The notes under the pieces are model-generated. The model searched no databases, was not told where the DNA came from, and worked only from the letters and a program-made list of their open reading frames with translations. A stretch of DNA of 32,764 nt from Virgibacillus sp. AGTR (lineage in GTDB: Bacteria; Bacillota; Bacilli; Bacillales; Amphibacillaceae): assembly GCF_016919725.2 (NCBI RefSeq), contig NZ_JAJERH010000046.1, positions 1-32,764 on the forward strand, written 5' to 3'. Positions within the stretch are counted from its first letter, which is position 1. Every line of letters begins with the position of its first letter. The translations under genes were made by a program, and so were the position numbers. Positions 24,215-32,764 of the stretch are shown here, one piece after another.

Positions 24215-24736
24215 TTAAAATCCTAATAGCTTTATGTGCTTAATATCATCTAAAGAGATTTTTGTACTTGATGACCGATTACCTACACGAACATATACAT
24301 CATTTCCTTCTGAACCTGTTATTACACCTCGATAATTTCTACCTTCCGTCCTAATTTCACACTTTAGTTTCGGTGCATAGCTAGGAGAATTCACAAAATA
24401 ATTAACCTTCTCTTCGATAGACATATCCTTAAACCTTTGTTTATCACCATTATTATTCAAGGATTGTTCTGTCATGTCCTCCTCCGTCATTTCCATTTTG
24501 TCTTCAACTTCGGAATCTGTGTCATTCATGTATAAGTCGCTCTCATTTTGAGATTCATTATCTTGTTCGGCAAATGCTCGGTGTCTTATCGACTTCTTTA
24601 CAGTTTCCTGATGATCTGGTTTACTTTCTTTTTTCTCTTTTGGAGTAACATACATATGCTGCATGGGTACTTTTTTATCTACTTCCTTAGGCTGATGAAT
24701 AAAGAGCAAAGGGTTTTTTGCATACTTCTTTCCCAT
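24215..24736 (-). CDS. cotO: Spore coat morphogenetic protein CotO-like
   Basis: 173-residue hydrophilic protein. The N-terminus KKYAKNPLLFIHQP matches the CotO family opening; a long charged, Glu/Lys/Asp-rich middle (about 20-110) is likely disordered; the C-terminal part (IEEKVNYFVNSPSYAPKLKCEIRT and GVITGSEGNDVYVR) is the conserved CotO domain. CotO is needed for outer coat or exosporium attachment in Bacillus. A GGAGAGGTGAGG sequence precedes the ATG. A weaker sigma-K-like motif (AC-17-CATATAATG, -10 at 24778-24770) lies upstream. It lies next to cotZ as in related genomes. Confidence 0.85.
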   Translation of the reverse strand: MGKKYAKNPLLFIHQPKEVDKKVPMQHMYVTPKEKKESKPDHQETVKKSIRHRAFAEQDNESQNESDLYMNDTDSEVEDKMEMTEEDMTEQSLNNNGDKQRFKDMSIEEKVNYFVNSPSYAPKLKCEIRTEGRNYRGVITGSEGNDVYVRVGNRSSSTKISLDDIKHIKLLGF

Positions 24737-24894
24737 TCCTCACCTCTCCTTTTATATCATTCCTCAACCCATTATATGAACCCATATCTAGAAATGTGTT
24801 GTTTAAATTTTCGTATAAGCTAATCTTAGCTTCAGGATTGTGTACCAAATGTAACCACATACTTATAGCTAAACACTGCTGTTGTCCAACTTAA

Positions 24895-24944
24895 AAAACA
24901 CTTTTTTCACCTAGATACCTAACCACAGATGAAAAAAGTGTTTT
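24895..24944 (-). terminator. Hairpin downstream of mgtE
   Basis: AAAACACTTTTTTCA (24895-24909) and TGAAAAAAGTGTTTT (24930-24944) are perfect 15-bp arms around a 20-base loop, with T-rich sequence after the stem on the minus strand. It lies 138 bp past the mgtE stop. The rest of 24737-25081 has no gene. Confidence 0.75.
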
Positions 24945-25081
24945 CTATTCTGGAAAGCAATCTCTTTCTGCTTTTTCCATATGGCAGGAAAGCTGAAATC
25001 GATGTGCAAGCCAGCTCATGCAAGTATAACTGTTATAAATTCGTTCTTAACTACCTATTACATTTTTAACTGAAAGTGATG

Positions 25082-26464
25082 TCATGTTAAGAACCCCATA
25101 AATACAGTTGCCATTCCAAAATAAATGAGGATTGATATAATGTCATTGATAGTTGTAATAAATGGTCCTGAGGCTACTGCTGGATCAATATGCATACGTT
25201 CCATTAAGATTGGTACGAGTGCACCTGCAAGTGTAGCTACTAATAAAGTTGCTGCAATAGATATACCTACAAGTAATCCGAGATAAATACTGTCCTTCCA
25301 TAAATAGATAACCAGCGTTATAACGAGACCACATACAATACCATTTATTAATCCTGTACAAGCCTCTCGCATAACGAGCTTCGCTTTTCCTTGCTTGCCA
25401 TAATCACCATTTGCCAAGCCTCGGACAGCAACAGCCAGTGCCTGTGTCCCAGTATTTCCAGCCATACCTGCAATTAATGGAATAAATATCGCAAGCACTG
25501 CAACTTGATTTAATGTTTCTTCAAAACGACCAATTAAGCTAGCTGTAAACATACCTAAAAATAACAAGATAATAAGCCATGGTAATCGCTTCCGTGCTGA
25601 AACAAATGCATTATCATGGGGTTTATCCATGTCAGATACCCCTGCAAGCTTAGAATAATCCTCACTTGCTTCTTCTTCCATTACATCTAAAATATCATCG
25701 ACGGTTATTATACCGAGTAAATGATCTTGAAAATCAACGACTGGTAATGCAAGAAAGTCATAATCTCGCATCATCTGTGCCACTTCTTCCTGATCTTTCC
25801 CTACAGATACTGCTACGATTTTTTCACTCATAATATCTTCTATCAATGTATTTTCATTCGCTACGATTAAGTCACGTAAAGACAGAACACCTACAAGGCG
25901 CTTATCCTTATCCAATACATATAAATAGTAGATCGTTTCCGCTTCAGGAGCATCCTCCTTTAACTGCTGCATTGTTTGCTGAGCAGTATACGTTTTGTAC
26001 GTTGCTACAAACTCTGTAGTCATGATACTACCAGCAGTTTTTTCTTCATAATGTAGCAATTGTTTTATTTCTTCAGCGGCTTCTTTATCCATAATAGTTA
26101 AAAAGCTAGCAACCTGATCTTTTTCTAACTCATTCAGAATATCCACTGCATTATCAGCAGACATTTCTGCTAGCACCATGGATGCAAAGCGGGGATCCAT
26201 TTCGGCCATTAAAACCTGTGTATCCTCTTCGTCCATACTCTCCATAATGTCACCAATTTCCTCTGGAGATAAATACGTATATATTTGCAGACGAATCGCC
26301 TTTTCCTGTTCCATAAAAAACATAGCCTGATCATAGGGATGCATGTCTAAAAACTCGCTACGAAATCCTTCTAAATTATCATCATCCAGTGCCTGTTGTA
26401 GTTTCTCCCAATGCTGTTCATACTGTACTTCGTATTCTTTATCAAATCGATTATTGGATTCCAT
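25082..26464 (-). CDS. mgtE: Magnesium transporter MgtE
   Basis: 460-residue Mg2+ channel/transporter of normal family length. Order: acidic N domain of helical repeats (about 20-135: LSPEEIGDIMESMDEEDTQ, EMSADNAVDILNEL), CBS domain 1 (about 140-200, ending VGVLSLRDLIVA), CBS domain 2 (about 205-262, ending LGIITVDDILDVMEEEA), a plug helix, and five membrane helices with the hallmark PLIAGMAGNTGTQALAVAVR and DPAVASGPFITTINDII (Asp at the pore). The acidic cytosolic face binds Mg2+ and closes the pore when Mg2+ is high. I see no M-box leader in the 234 bp upstream, which are shared with divergent prpE. ATG at 26464 follows AAAGGATG. Confidence 0.95.
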   Translation of the reverse strand: MESNNRFDKEYEVQYEQHWEKLQQALDDDNLEGFRSEFLDMHPYDQAMFFMEQEKAIRLQIYTYLSPEEIGDIMESMDEEDTQVLMAEMDPRFASMVLAEMSADNAVDILNELEKDQVASFLTIMDKEAAEEIKQLLHYEEKTAGSIMTTEFVATYKTYTAQQTMQQLKEDAPEAETIYYLYVLDKDKRLVGVLSLRDLIVANENTLIEDIMSEKIVAVSVGKDQEEVAQMMRDYDFLALPVVDFQDHLLGIITVDDILDVMEEEASEDYSKLAGVSDMDKPHDNAFVSARKRLPWLIILLFLGMFTASLIGRFEETLNQVAVLAIFIPLIAGMAGNTGTQALAVAVRGLANGDYGKQGKAKLVMREACTGLINGIVCGLVITLVIYLWKDSIYLGLLVGISIAATLLVATLAGALVPILMERMHIDPAVASGPFITTINDIISILIYFGMATVFMGFLT

Positions 26465-26698
26465 ACGATCACATCCTTTTTATTTCCTACACTTCATTTT
26501 ACCCTGTCTGTTTACAATCAAACAAAAATCACATGAAGTCATGGTCCCTTATCATCATTTCTAACAATATTGAAGCAAGCTTCTGTTTGTAAATGAAATT
26601 CCGTATATATAATATGATACAATTCAAACTAAGGTAATGCGATTATTCCCGCAACATATCATATCCAAAATAACCGAACAAATCAAGGAGATTTTACA

Positions 26699-27439
26699 AT
26701 GAAAATAGATGTAATTGGTGATGTGCATGGCTGCCTACATGAACTGGAGCATCTTTTTATCGAGCTAGGCTATTTCAAAACAAATGAAATTTATCTTCAT
26801 CCACATCAACGAACTCCCATTTTTGTTGGAGATATTACCGATCGCGGTCCTAGGTCAATCGCTGTCATTCAACTCGTCTATAAGATGGCTATCGTTCATA
26901 AGAAAGCCTTATATGTACCTGGTAATCATTGTAATAAACTATACCGTTACTTTCTAGGTAATCAAGTTCAGCAACGACATGGCTTAGAAACAACTGTTGC
27001 TGAATATAAATCACTTACCAAGAAGCAACAAGAGGTTGTTCGTAAGCAATTTATGACGTTATACGAACAGGCTCCTCTCTACTTACAGCTACCAGAAGCA
27101 AACGCAATTATTGCTCATGCAGGAATTAAGGAATCCCTCATCGGAAGAACAGATAAAAAGGTAAAAACATTTGTATTATATGGTGATATCACGGGTGAAG
27201 TGCACGAAGATGGACGACCGATTCGAAAAGATTGGGCACAGTACTACGATGGTGATGAATGGATTGTATATGGACATACACCTGTTATAGAACCCAGATT
27301 AATGAAGAAAACGATTAATATCGATACTGGATGCGTATTTGGAAATAAGCTAACAGCCTTTCGACTTCCTGAGGAAAAAACGATAGCCGTTCCATCGGAA
27401 CAGCCATTTGTAAAGGAAAAGTTCAGCTATTTTTCATAA
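26699..27439 (+). CDS. prpE: Bis(5'-nucleosyl)-tetraphosphatase PrpE
   Basis: 246-residue calcineurin-like metallophosphoesterase with all metal-binding blocks: GDVHGC (residues 7-12), VGDITDRGP, PGNHCNKL, AHAGIK and YGHTPV. PrpE of B. subtilis hydrolyses Ap4A asymmetrically and influences spore germination. AAGGAG lies 8 bases before the ATG. The 3' end overlaps the convergent yjbO stop by 17 bp, so the two genes share their last codons on opposite strands. The same convergent pair is present in B. subtilis. Confidence 0.93.
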   Translation: MKIDVIGDVHGCLHELEHLFIELGYFKTNEIYLHPHQRTPIFVGDITDRGPRSIAVIQLVYKMAIVHKKALYVPGNHCNKLYRYFLGNQVQQRHGLETTVAEYKSLTKKQQEVVRKQFMTLYEQAPLYLQLPEANAIIAHAGIKESLIGRTDKKVKTFVLYGDITGEVHEDGRPIRKDWAQYYDGDEWIVYGHTPVIEPRLMKKTINIDTGCVFGNKLTAFRLPEEKTIAVPSEQPFVKEKFSYFS

Positions 27440-28304
27440 CAGCAGCCATGTCCACGGGAAGTTCAGAATAAAATTCCAACCATTCTTTTGTTACTGGATG
27501 CTTAAAAGAAAGCTCATTACAATGTAATGCTTGCCGGGAAATGGTGGTTGTAGCGCCTCCGTATAACGTATCTCCGAGAAGTGGATGACCATTTCCAGAG
27601 AAGTGTACACGAATTTGATGGGTACGTCCTGTTTCTAATTGAACAGAGACTAATGAATAGTGCGAAAACTCTTTCTCTACTATATAATGTGTTATTGCCG
27701 ACTTTCCTTTCGTATTAATTTCTCGTTCAATAATTGATCCATCTTTTCTAGCGATCGGAGCACGAAAGGTACCATGCTTATTCTTTAGCTTCCCCTCCAC
27801 CATTGCTCGATATTTCCGCGTTACTTCACCATGTTGTTGTGAATCAGCTAAAATCGAATGACTATATCGGTGCTTTGCTACGAGCATCAAACCAGATGTA
27901 TCTCGGTCTAAACGTGTTACGATATGAACGGTAAAAGGTACATTCTGCTTCGCATAATGAGCTAATAAGCCATTTGCTACTGTCCCATTTGGATGATGAA
28001 TGGAAGGGATAACTGCCATACCTGGTGTCTTGTTAATAACTACAATATCTTCATCCTCGTATACAATCGAGAGTTCAATCGCTTCTGGCTGCATAAGGCT
28101 ACCTTTTTTTTCTTGGGGAAAGTGGACTGTCAGCCTGTCCCCCTCTTGTAATCGATAACGGACCGTTTGAGTAGTACCATTAACAAGTATACTTCCACCA
28201 TCAAATTTAATGGATTTTACAATTCGTCTTGAAAATCCTTGTATGTCACGTAAGTAATCTCGAATGAGCATATCCTGATGTACGTTCTTTATTTTCCATT
28301 CCAT
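27423..28304 (-). CDS. yjbO: RluD-like pseudouridine synthase (YjbO)
   Basis: 293-residue RluA/RluD-family enzyme. An S4-like N-terminal part (SRRIVKSIKFDGGSILVNG) precedes the catalytic domain with VTRLDRDTSGLMLVAK, in which the Asp of RLDRDTSG is the nucleophile, and later GRTHQIRVHFSGNGHPLLGD, both family signatures. It converts uridine to pseudouridine in RNA; the exact site is not deducible. It follows nadK by 20 bp with a weak ribosome site (GAGAAGCGAAG), so it is probably translated as part of the relQ-nadK-yjbO transcript. The 3' end overlaps prpE. Confidence 0.92.
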   Translation of the reverse strand: MEWKIKNVHQDMLIRDYLRDIQGFSRRIVKSIKFDGGSILVNGTTQTVRYRLQEGDRLTVHFPQEKKGSLMQPEAIELSIVYEDEDIVVINKTPGMAVIPSIHHPNGTVANGLLAHYAKQNVPFTVHIVTRLDRDTSGLMLVAKHRYSHSILADSQQHGEVTRKYRAMVEGKLKNKHGTFRAPIARKDGSIIEREINTKGKSAITHYIVEKEFSHYSLVSVQLETGRTHQIRVHFSGNGHPLLGDTLYGGATTTISRQALHCNELSFKHPVTKEWLEFYSELPVDMAAVMKNS

Positions 28305-28324
28305 GACTTCGCTTCTCTTTCTAA

Positions 28325-29128
28325 TTAATGATTATCATCAGCTACGAAGGAATCCCTGACTCTATTCCAAAATGGAAATTGGCGGAACCTCGCAAATCTA
28401 ATTCGTTCTTCTGCCACTCGGCACTGGATCGATTTTACATTCGTATAATTCGTTGTAAAATGATCGATAGCAATTAAAAAACTTCGATCTACTATCGGCT
28501 TTAGTAAACATGTGTGGTGTTTGGGTAGAATAAGTGGTGATCCAATAGTTCGGAATACACGATTATTGATGGATGCCATCTCCGTTAACTGGATTGCATC
28601 AAGCGAAGGATGAATTATCCCCCCCCCCAGTGCTTTATTATATGCCGTACTGCCTGACGGAGTAGAGACACATAAGCCATCACCACGGAAGGTTTCAAAA
28701 TGCTCCCCTTTAATTTCTACATCAAATACAACAGAGCCATCGGCAGTTTTTATCGTTGCTTCGTTTAATGCTAAAAACCGATCTTCACTCCCACCGGACT
28801 TAGCACGAATGATCACTTCAAGGAGAGGATATTCAACAACCTGAAAAGGCGTTTTAGCTATTTCAATAATTAATTTTTCCACTTCATCAGGTACCCAGTC
28901 TGCATAGAAGCCTAAATGTCCGGTATGAACACCGATAAAAGCAGTTGAACCTAAACGATGAACGTACGTATGGAAAGCTTCTAAAAAGGTCCCATCTCCA
29001 CCTACTGAAATAACAAGGTCTGGCTCATTTGCATTATATTCTAATTCGAAATCTGTTAAATACTGTGTCATTGTACCTTTAATTTGTTCGGAGCGCGCAT
29101 CTCCTTTTGACACAATTGCGAATTTCAT
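28325..29128 (-). CDS. nadK: NAD kinase
   Basis: 267-residue ATP-NAD kinase (PpnK), making NADP+. GGDGTF (residues 43-48) holds the catalytic Asp; [26 protein letters not shown] and ALGGGIIHP are the other conserved blocks. Length equals that of B. subtilis NadF/YjbN. The codons for GGG in ALGGGII, with the preceding CTG, form a run of ten G (C10 at 28619-28628), a slippage-prone tract inside an essential gene. The gene follows relQ after an 89-bp gap and precedes yjbO by 20 bp. GGGATGTTG sits just before the ATG. Confidence 0.94.
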   Translation of the reverse strand: MKFAIVSKGDARSEQIKGTMTQYLTDFELEYNANEPDLVISVGGDGTFLEAFHTYVHRLGSTAFIGVHTGHLGFYADWVPDEVEKLIIEIAKTPFQVVEYPLLEVIIRAKSGGSEDRFLALNEATIKTADGSVVFDVEIKGEHFETFRGDGLCVSTPSGSTAYNKALGGGIIHPSLDAIQLTEMASINNRVFRTIGSPLILPKHHTCLLKPIVDRSFLIAIDHFTTNYTNVKSIQCRVAEERIRFARFRQFPFWNRVRDSFVADDNH

Positions 29129-29217
29129 TTCAACATCCCTCTTCCTTGATGTATGTAGTTTAAATTCATATGTAAATTTTACTATTCTAGTTTGACTTGA
29201 ACAAGGAGTGTGTTTAC

Positions 29218-29826
29218 TTACTTTCGATGAAACATTCGCTGTGCTTCTTGAACTTCATGCTTGATCATAGACATTTCCTCATCCAGTTTAAAAGCTGCCT
29301 CTGCCGCCTTTTGTAATCTCTCCTTAATTTCTGAAGGTATACTTCCCTTATATTTATAATTCAAAGAATGTTCATTTGTAGCCCAAAAGTTCATGGCCAA
29401 TGTTCGAATTTGGATTTCTGCGAGTAACTTTTTCATTCCATCAATTGTTTCCACAGGGTATTCAATAATTAGATGATACGATCGATAACCACTCTCTTTT
29501 TTTGCAGATATGTAGTCCTTCTCTTCAATAATCGTTAAGTCTTTTCTTGCTCGAATCATTTCTACAACGGTATAGATATCATCTACAAATTGACAAACCA
29601 CTCGTACACCAGCGATATCTTGAATTTCTCTTTCTATATGCTCTAATGGGATTTTTCTATTTTCCGCTTTTTCTAGGATGCTAGGGATTGGTTTTACCCT
29701 GCCAGTTATAAATTCAATTGGTGAATGTCTGGAATCATATTCAAATTGTTTACGAATCCCTTTTAATTTAACCTTTAATTCTTCAACAACCTGCGTATAT
29801 GGAGCAAGTATTGTTTTCCAATTCAC
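29218..29826 (-). CDS. relQ: Small alarmone synthetase RelQ/SasB (YjbM)
   Basis: 202-residue single-domain (p)ppGpp synthetase. Characteristic pieces are [57 protein letters not shown] and [21 protein letters not shown]; there is no hydrolase, TGS or ACT domain. RelQ forms tetramers that are stimulated by pppGpp in relatives. I place the start at GTG 29826 (then NWKTILAPY), since AGGTGG lies 8 bases upstream and the homologous B. subtilis protein begins near this point; a longer GTG frame from 29838 would include the ribosome site. It heads the cluster with nadK and yjbO. Confidence 0.92.
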   Translation of the reverse strand: MNWKTILAPYTQVVEELKVKLKGIRKQFEYDSRHSPIEFITGRVKPIPSILEKAENRKIPLEHIEREIQDIAGVRVVCQFVDDIYTVVEMIRARKDLTIIEEKDYISAKKESGYRSYHLIIEYPVETIDGMKKLLAEIQIRTLAMNFWATNEHSLNYKYKGSIPSEIKERLQKAAEAAFKLDEEMSMIKHEVQEAQRMFHRK

Positions 29827-29967
29827 ATGCAACACCACCTAATTGTTTATCACAAATATTAAGCCTCTATTATTGTATCACAGAATTGATCAATGACTAA
29901 TCTTTGCAAAATTGTAGCAAATTGGCGATAATCAATAATAGCTTATTTTTTCACGTGGAGGGTAACT

Positions 29968-30543
29968 ATGGCACAAGAAATAGAGATTGAATTTAAAAAT
30001 TTATTAACCCAACAAGAGTACCACCGCTTATTAAGTCAAATACCATTTCCTGCTTATAGTGACACACAGACCAACTACTATTTTGAAACAAAGGATCTTG
30101 CATTGCAACAGTTAGGATGTGCTCTACGCATTCGAGAAAAAAATGGTTTCTATCGTTTAACGCTTAAAGAACCACACGCGCAAGGGTTACTAGAAACACA
30201 TGACTTTATAACAAAAGAAGAGGCAGAAGCATGTTTTAGAGGAAAGATGGTAGAAAAACCTGAAACATCTGCACAATTACATGAATTAGGAATTTCACTA
30301 TCATCTCTTAGTTATTTTGGCAGTTTGATAACAGAACGAAGAGAAGTACAGAAAGAGGACATTTTGCTAGTACTTGATTATAGCACGTATAATGGAACAT
30401 CGGATTATGAGCTAGAACTAGAGGCAACATCTACTAAAAATGGACTAGCGAAATTTAATGAACTGCTGACTTCCTATCGAATTCCCAAAAGAGATACACC
30501 AAATAAAATCAAGCGTTTTTTCTCAACATTAAATACTATGTAG
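29968..30543 (+). CDS. yjbK: CYTH-domain protein YjbK
   Basis: 191-residue CYTH (CyaB/thiamine triphosphatase) protein. The N-terminal EIEIEFK is the ExExK metal and triphosphate-binding motif; ALRIREKNGFYRLTLKEP carries the paired basic residues of the tunnel; later ERREV and YELELEAT contribute further charged strands. CYTH enzymes act on triphosphates or polyphosphate, using divalent metal; the substrate of YjbK is uncertain. GGAGGG lies 5-6 bases before the ATG. It is divergent from relQ, as in B. subtilis. B. subtilis has yjbL and yjbJ around it, which are missing here. Confidence 0.9.
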   Translation: MAQEIEIEFKNLLTQQEYHRLLSQIPFPAYSDTQTNYYFETKDLALQQLGCALRIREKNGFYRLTLKEPHAQGLLETHDFITKEEAEACFRGKMVEKPETSAQLHELGISLSSLSYFGSLITERREVQKEDILLVLDYSTYNGTSDYELELEATSTKNGLAKFNELLTSYRIPKRDTPNKIKRFFSTLNTM

Positions 30544-30589
30544 AATAGTGATTCATTCTAGACTAAAAAGAGTTATTTGCCATGTCCTT

Positions 30590-30615
30590 GAATAGAATAG
30601 AATAGAATAGAATAC
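30590..30615. repeat. Pentanucleotide tandem repeat (AATAG)
   Basis: AATAG is repeated four times followed by AATAC, between yjbK and yjbI. A short simple-sequence tract that could vary in copy number. Confidence 0.8.
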
Positions 30616-30753
30616 AAACAAAAAGCTCGTTTTTAGTTTTCTGCTATTATTAACCAATTATGGGTCCATTCACCTAGCCATTCTAATCAGATTATTTGCC
30701 CACTTCCCATTCCGTTGCTACAATAAATAGAAACAAATAAGGGGAAAATGAGA

Positions 30754-31134
30754 ATGAAACAACCTGGAACCATTTTTGAAGCAATAGGTGGCTTTGCTTC
30801 TGTTGATCGGCTTGTGCAAGCTTTTTATGCACGTGTTGGAAAGCATCCAGATTTAATTCCAATCTTTCCAGAAGATTTAACAGAAACAATCCATAAACAA
30901 AAACTTTTCCTTACCCAATTTTTGGGTGGACCATCATTGTATGCTGAAGAGCGTGGTCACCCAATGTTACGTAGAAGACATCTACCTTTTGAGATTACGC
31001 CTACCCGCAGAGATGCTTGGCTTGATTGTATGGCACATGCACTAGAAGAAGCAGAAATAGCTGAACCCTATCGCACAGCTATATTTGAAAAATTAACCTT
31101 AACTGCAAACCACATGATGAACACGCCAGAATAG
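30754..31134 (+). CDS. yjbI: Truncated haemoglobin (group II), YjbI
   Basis: 126-residue globin of the truncated 2/2 O-type. Signature pieces are [45 protein letters not shown], and [14 protein letters not shown], in which the His of RHLPF is the proximal haem ligand. Start chosen at ATG 30754, 9 bases after AAGGGG; another ATG at 30748 is only 3 bases away from it. It lies 17 bp upstream of spxH, the pair being co-transcribed in Bacillus and Staphylococcus, suggesting a link with oxidative or nitrosative stress. Confidence 0.93.
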   Translation: MKQPGTIFEAIGGFASVDRLVQAFYARVGKHPDLIPIFPEDLTETIHKQKLFLTQFLGGPSLYAEERGHPMLRRRHLPFEITPTRRDAWLDCMAHALEEAEIAEPYRTAIFEKLTLTANHMMNTPE

Positions 31135-31151
31135 GAGAAAGGAGAATCGAT

Positions 31152-32045
31152 GTGAGTTGGGATCATTCTGGAGTTACATCCTCCTATCAATCAAACACAT
31201 CGGAGCAATATAGCTTTTTTGATTTTGTTCAGAAGCCAATTGAAATCTATGTTTTTGTTGATCCACTTTGTCCTGAGTGCTGGGCTTTAGAGCCATTTTT
31301 AAAAAAGCTGTCTATGGAATACGGCCGTTTTTTCACTATACGTCCAATTATTAGTGGACACCTAAATACATTGAATAAAGACCAATTTGACCGTCCTAGA
31401 AAAATAAAAGATATATGGGAAAAAACAGCGAAACGGACTGGTATGTGTTGTGATGGGGACCTATGGACTGAAAATCCGATCCCTTATCCGTGGATTGCAT
31501 CCTTAGCCATCAAAGCTGCTGAATTACAAGGGAAAAAAGCAGGTCGTATTTTTCTTCGTAAAATTCAAGAGAGTGCATTTTTATATAAACAAGATATATC
31601 AGACGAAGAAGTGCTTTATGCATGTGCAAAAGCAGCAAATTTGGATACAGATGAATTCAGAAACGATTTGTACTCATCATCAGCTAAGAAGGCTTTTCAA
31701 TGTGATTTAAAGTTAACGCAAGAAATGGAAGTTGATTTTATTCCAACGATTGTTTTCTTTAATCAAGTTACAGAGGAACAAGGGATTAAAATATCAGGTC
31801 TCTACCCTTATGAAATTTATGTTCGAATTCTTAGAGAGATTTTGCAGAAAGAGCCAATCCCTTCGGAAAAGCCGCCATTGGAAAGTTTTCTTTCCTTCTA
31901 TAAAACAGTTGGAACAAAAGAGATTGCCGTGGTCTATGATTGGTCCATGGCCAAAGCGGAAAGAGAAATGAAGAAGTTACAGCTTAAGCAGAGAGTAGTT
32001 CGAGTCCCTGTGAAATATGGTGATTTTTGGAAATATGATGATTAA
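31152..32045 (+). CDS. spxH: ClpXP adaptor SpxH (YjbH)
   Basis: 297-residue DsbA-like (thioredoxin-fold) adaptor that delivers the stress regulator Spx to ClpXP for degradation. The CxxC motif is in [13 protein letters not shown] (Cys40, Cys43). Other conserved parts are [37 protein letters not shown] and [11 protein letters not shown], with a C-terminal extension. B. subtilis YjbH has a His-rich, zinc-binding N-terminus; here the corresponding region (residues 1-28) has only one His and is Ser/Tyr-rich. GTG start at 31152 with GGAGAA 5-6 bases upstream. It ends in a strong terminator at 32106. Confidence 0.93.
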   Translation: MSWDHSGVTSSYQSNTSEQYSFFDFVQKPIEIYVFVDPLCPECWALEPFLKKLSMEYGRFFTIRPIISGHLNTLNKDQFDRPRKIKDIWEKTAKRTGMCCDGDLWTENPIPYPWIASLAIKAAELQGKKAGRIFLRKIQESAFLYKQDISDEEVLYACAKAANLDTDEFRNDLYSSSAKKAFQCDLKLTQEMEVDFIPTIVFFNQVTEEQGIKISGLYPYEIYVRILREILQKEPIPSEKPPLESFLSFYKTVGTKEIAVVYDWSMAKAEREMKKLQLKQRVVRVPVKYGDFWKYDD

Positions 32046-32105
32046 TCAACAATCTTTTATAAGACTTTTTTAACCTAATGTCATTATTCATTATTATTTA
32101 TATAT

Positions 32106-32142
32106 AAAAAAAGGCTATACGGGGCAGCGTATAGCCTTTTTT
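32106..32142 (+). terminator. Rho-independent terminator of yjbI-spxH
   Basis: AAGGCTATACG (32111-32121) and CGTATAGCCTT (32128-32138) with flanking A7 and T6 form a strong stem around GGGCAG. The remainder of 32046-32348 shows no gene. Confidence 0.9.
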
Positions 32143-32348
32143 CTCTTTGTAATAACAAAGGGGGATGGGAGAAAGTTTCATGATCAAACAAAGGGGTTTT
32201 GTTTGTATTTAACTTACAATATAAATATACCAAGTAACTTTACACCTTTCAAGTAGTATGTTCATGATTTCACAAAAATGTCACTTCTAAATGATCTCCT
32301 CACTACATACGATTTACAAGCGTAAAAAAATTACATAGAGGTGATAGG

Positions 32349-32528
32349 ATGAAACAATTTATTCAGCCACTTCTCTTTTTATTATTAACAGCTGTCGCTT
32401 TCTTTTTAAATATTCTCGGTCTAATGCAAGTTATCCCGCTATATATTACTTTACCAATCTTATTCCTAGCAATTTATTTAACCATATATTCCTTCGCAAA
32501 TAGACGCGTATATAGGGGAATGCGATAA
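32349..32528 (+). CDS. Small two-helix membrane protein, unknown
   Basis: 59-residue frame, ATG at 32349 preceded 6 bases upstream by AGAGGTG. The product starts MKQFIQPLLFLLLTAVAFF and continues with a second hydrophobic helix (VIPLYITLPILFLAIYLTIY), ending in a basic tail (ANRRVYRGMR) that would lie inside. It has the composition of a genuine small membrane protein; I recognise no family. It is separated from spxH by a terminator, so it has its own promoter. Confidence 0.7.
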   Translation: MKQFIQPLLFLLLTAVAFFLNILGLMQVIPLYITLPILFLAIYLTIYSFANRRVYRGMR

Positions 32529-32764
32529 CCTTTATCTAACACACTTGTTAGTGAATCCGTACATTCAAGAAAAAATCCGTTATCTGACATTAGAAAAAAT
32601 GCTTATGTTCGACTATGAGCAAAGTCCCCCTCCTTTCATCAACGTCTCCATAGGAAAGCAAAAGCATGAGCCTAGAACCCTAGCAACAGCTAAAGCTCCT
32701 ACGTGAACGTTTTTACTTTACAAGAAGAAGGTGCCTGCAATTTTCATTATTTAAGAAAAACTGA
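32529..32764. other. Window end, no gene assigned
   Basis: A plus-strand frame is open from about 32487 to 32706 but has no start with a ribosome site. The stretch 32619-32707 is more GC-rich than its surroundings and looks like a non-coding repeat of the kind scattered in Bacillaceae, but I have no second copy in this window to prove it. Confidence 0.3.

Noticed and set aside
26465-26698. Possible M-box Mg2+ riboswitch upstream of mgtE
   Set aside because: The 234-bp gap shows no long structured leader, terminator stem or recognisable M-box core, and must also hold the prpE promoter.
32487-32706. Plus-strand open frame at the window end
   Set aside because: No start codon with a ribosome site, it overlaps the small membrane protein gene, and it runs into a GC-richer stretch that resembles a repeat.
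1-32764. CRISPR array, retron or multi-gene defence system
   Set aside because: No regularly spaced repeats, reverse transcriptase, nuclease-helicase or toxin-antitoxin signature was found on either strand.

Overview
The window comes from a low-GC, endospore-forming member of the Bacillaceae (Firmicutes). The evidence is AT-rich DNA with strong GGAGG ribosome sites, spore coat genes (cotZ/cotY-type, cotO) with sigma-K-like promoters, and a gene order matching the Bacillus subtilis yjb-yjc region (spxH, yjbI, yjbK, relQ/yjbM, nadK, yjbO, prpE, cotO, cotZ, yjcF/G/H). An Oceanobacillus- or Virgibacillus-like host is my guess; the genus cannot be fixed by eye.

Layout. 0.4-8.7 kb is accessory: a lipoprotein, a small membrane protein, an ArsR-type regulator with an MFS exporter, a MepB-family protein, a PepSY-TM (PiuB-like) membrane protein, a 300-bp non-coding element with perfect 19-bp terminal inverted repeats, and a PadR-type regulator with a ChrA chromate transporter. 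All three transporter or membrane-protein genes with putative control sites (ArsR/MFS, PepSY, PadR/ChrA) have a palindrome at the promoter. 9.0-15.3 kb is a gene graveyard: a frameshifted VanZ-like gene, an IS3-family (IS150-like) transposase tail, a secreted-protein pseudogene with two stops and a frameshift, an HTH remnant, a frameshifted NicK/Rep_trans-type relaxase remnant, a G6-tract frameshifted gene, and a tyrosine recombinase lacking its catalytic domain that lies beside the 3' end of a tRNA-Val(GAC). This looks like one or more decayed integrative elements at a tRNA target, with a VOC protein, a YxeA-like lipoprotein and a small membrane protein still intact.

15.9-19.5 kb encodes a heterodimeric ABC exporter (YfiB/YfiC- or BmrCD-like) whose two halves carry complementary defects in the nucleotide-binding sites. 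19.5-21.3 kb is the yjcH-yjcG-yjcF cluster (esterase, 2H phosphoesterase, GNAT). 21.8-24.7 kb is a spore-associated block: a DUF421 membrane protein, two small unknown proteins, a highly charged Arg/Asp/Glu-rich protein, CotZ and CotO. The charged protein and CotZ are divergent, each behind an AC-16-CATANNNTA sigma-K-like promoter.

25.1-32.0 kb is conserved core: MgtE, PrpE, a minus-strand cluster RelQ-NadK-YjbO (alarmone synthesis, NADP synthesis, rRNA-type pseudouridylation), then YjbK, truncated haemoglobin YjbI and the Spx adaptor SpxH, followed by a small membrane protein. No CRISPR array, intact prophage or clearly novel multi-gene defence system was seen. The most unusual signals are the 300-bp repeat element (with a decayed second copy 14 kb away), the paired sigma-K promoters with the charged coat-candidate gene, homopolymer tracts in coding DNA (G6 frameshift; G10 inside nadK) and the decayed relaxase/integrase element.
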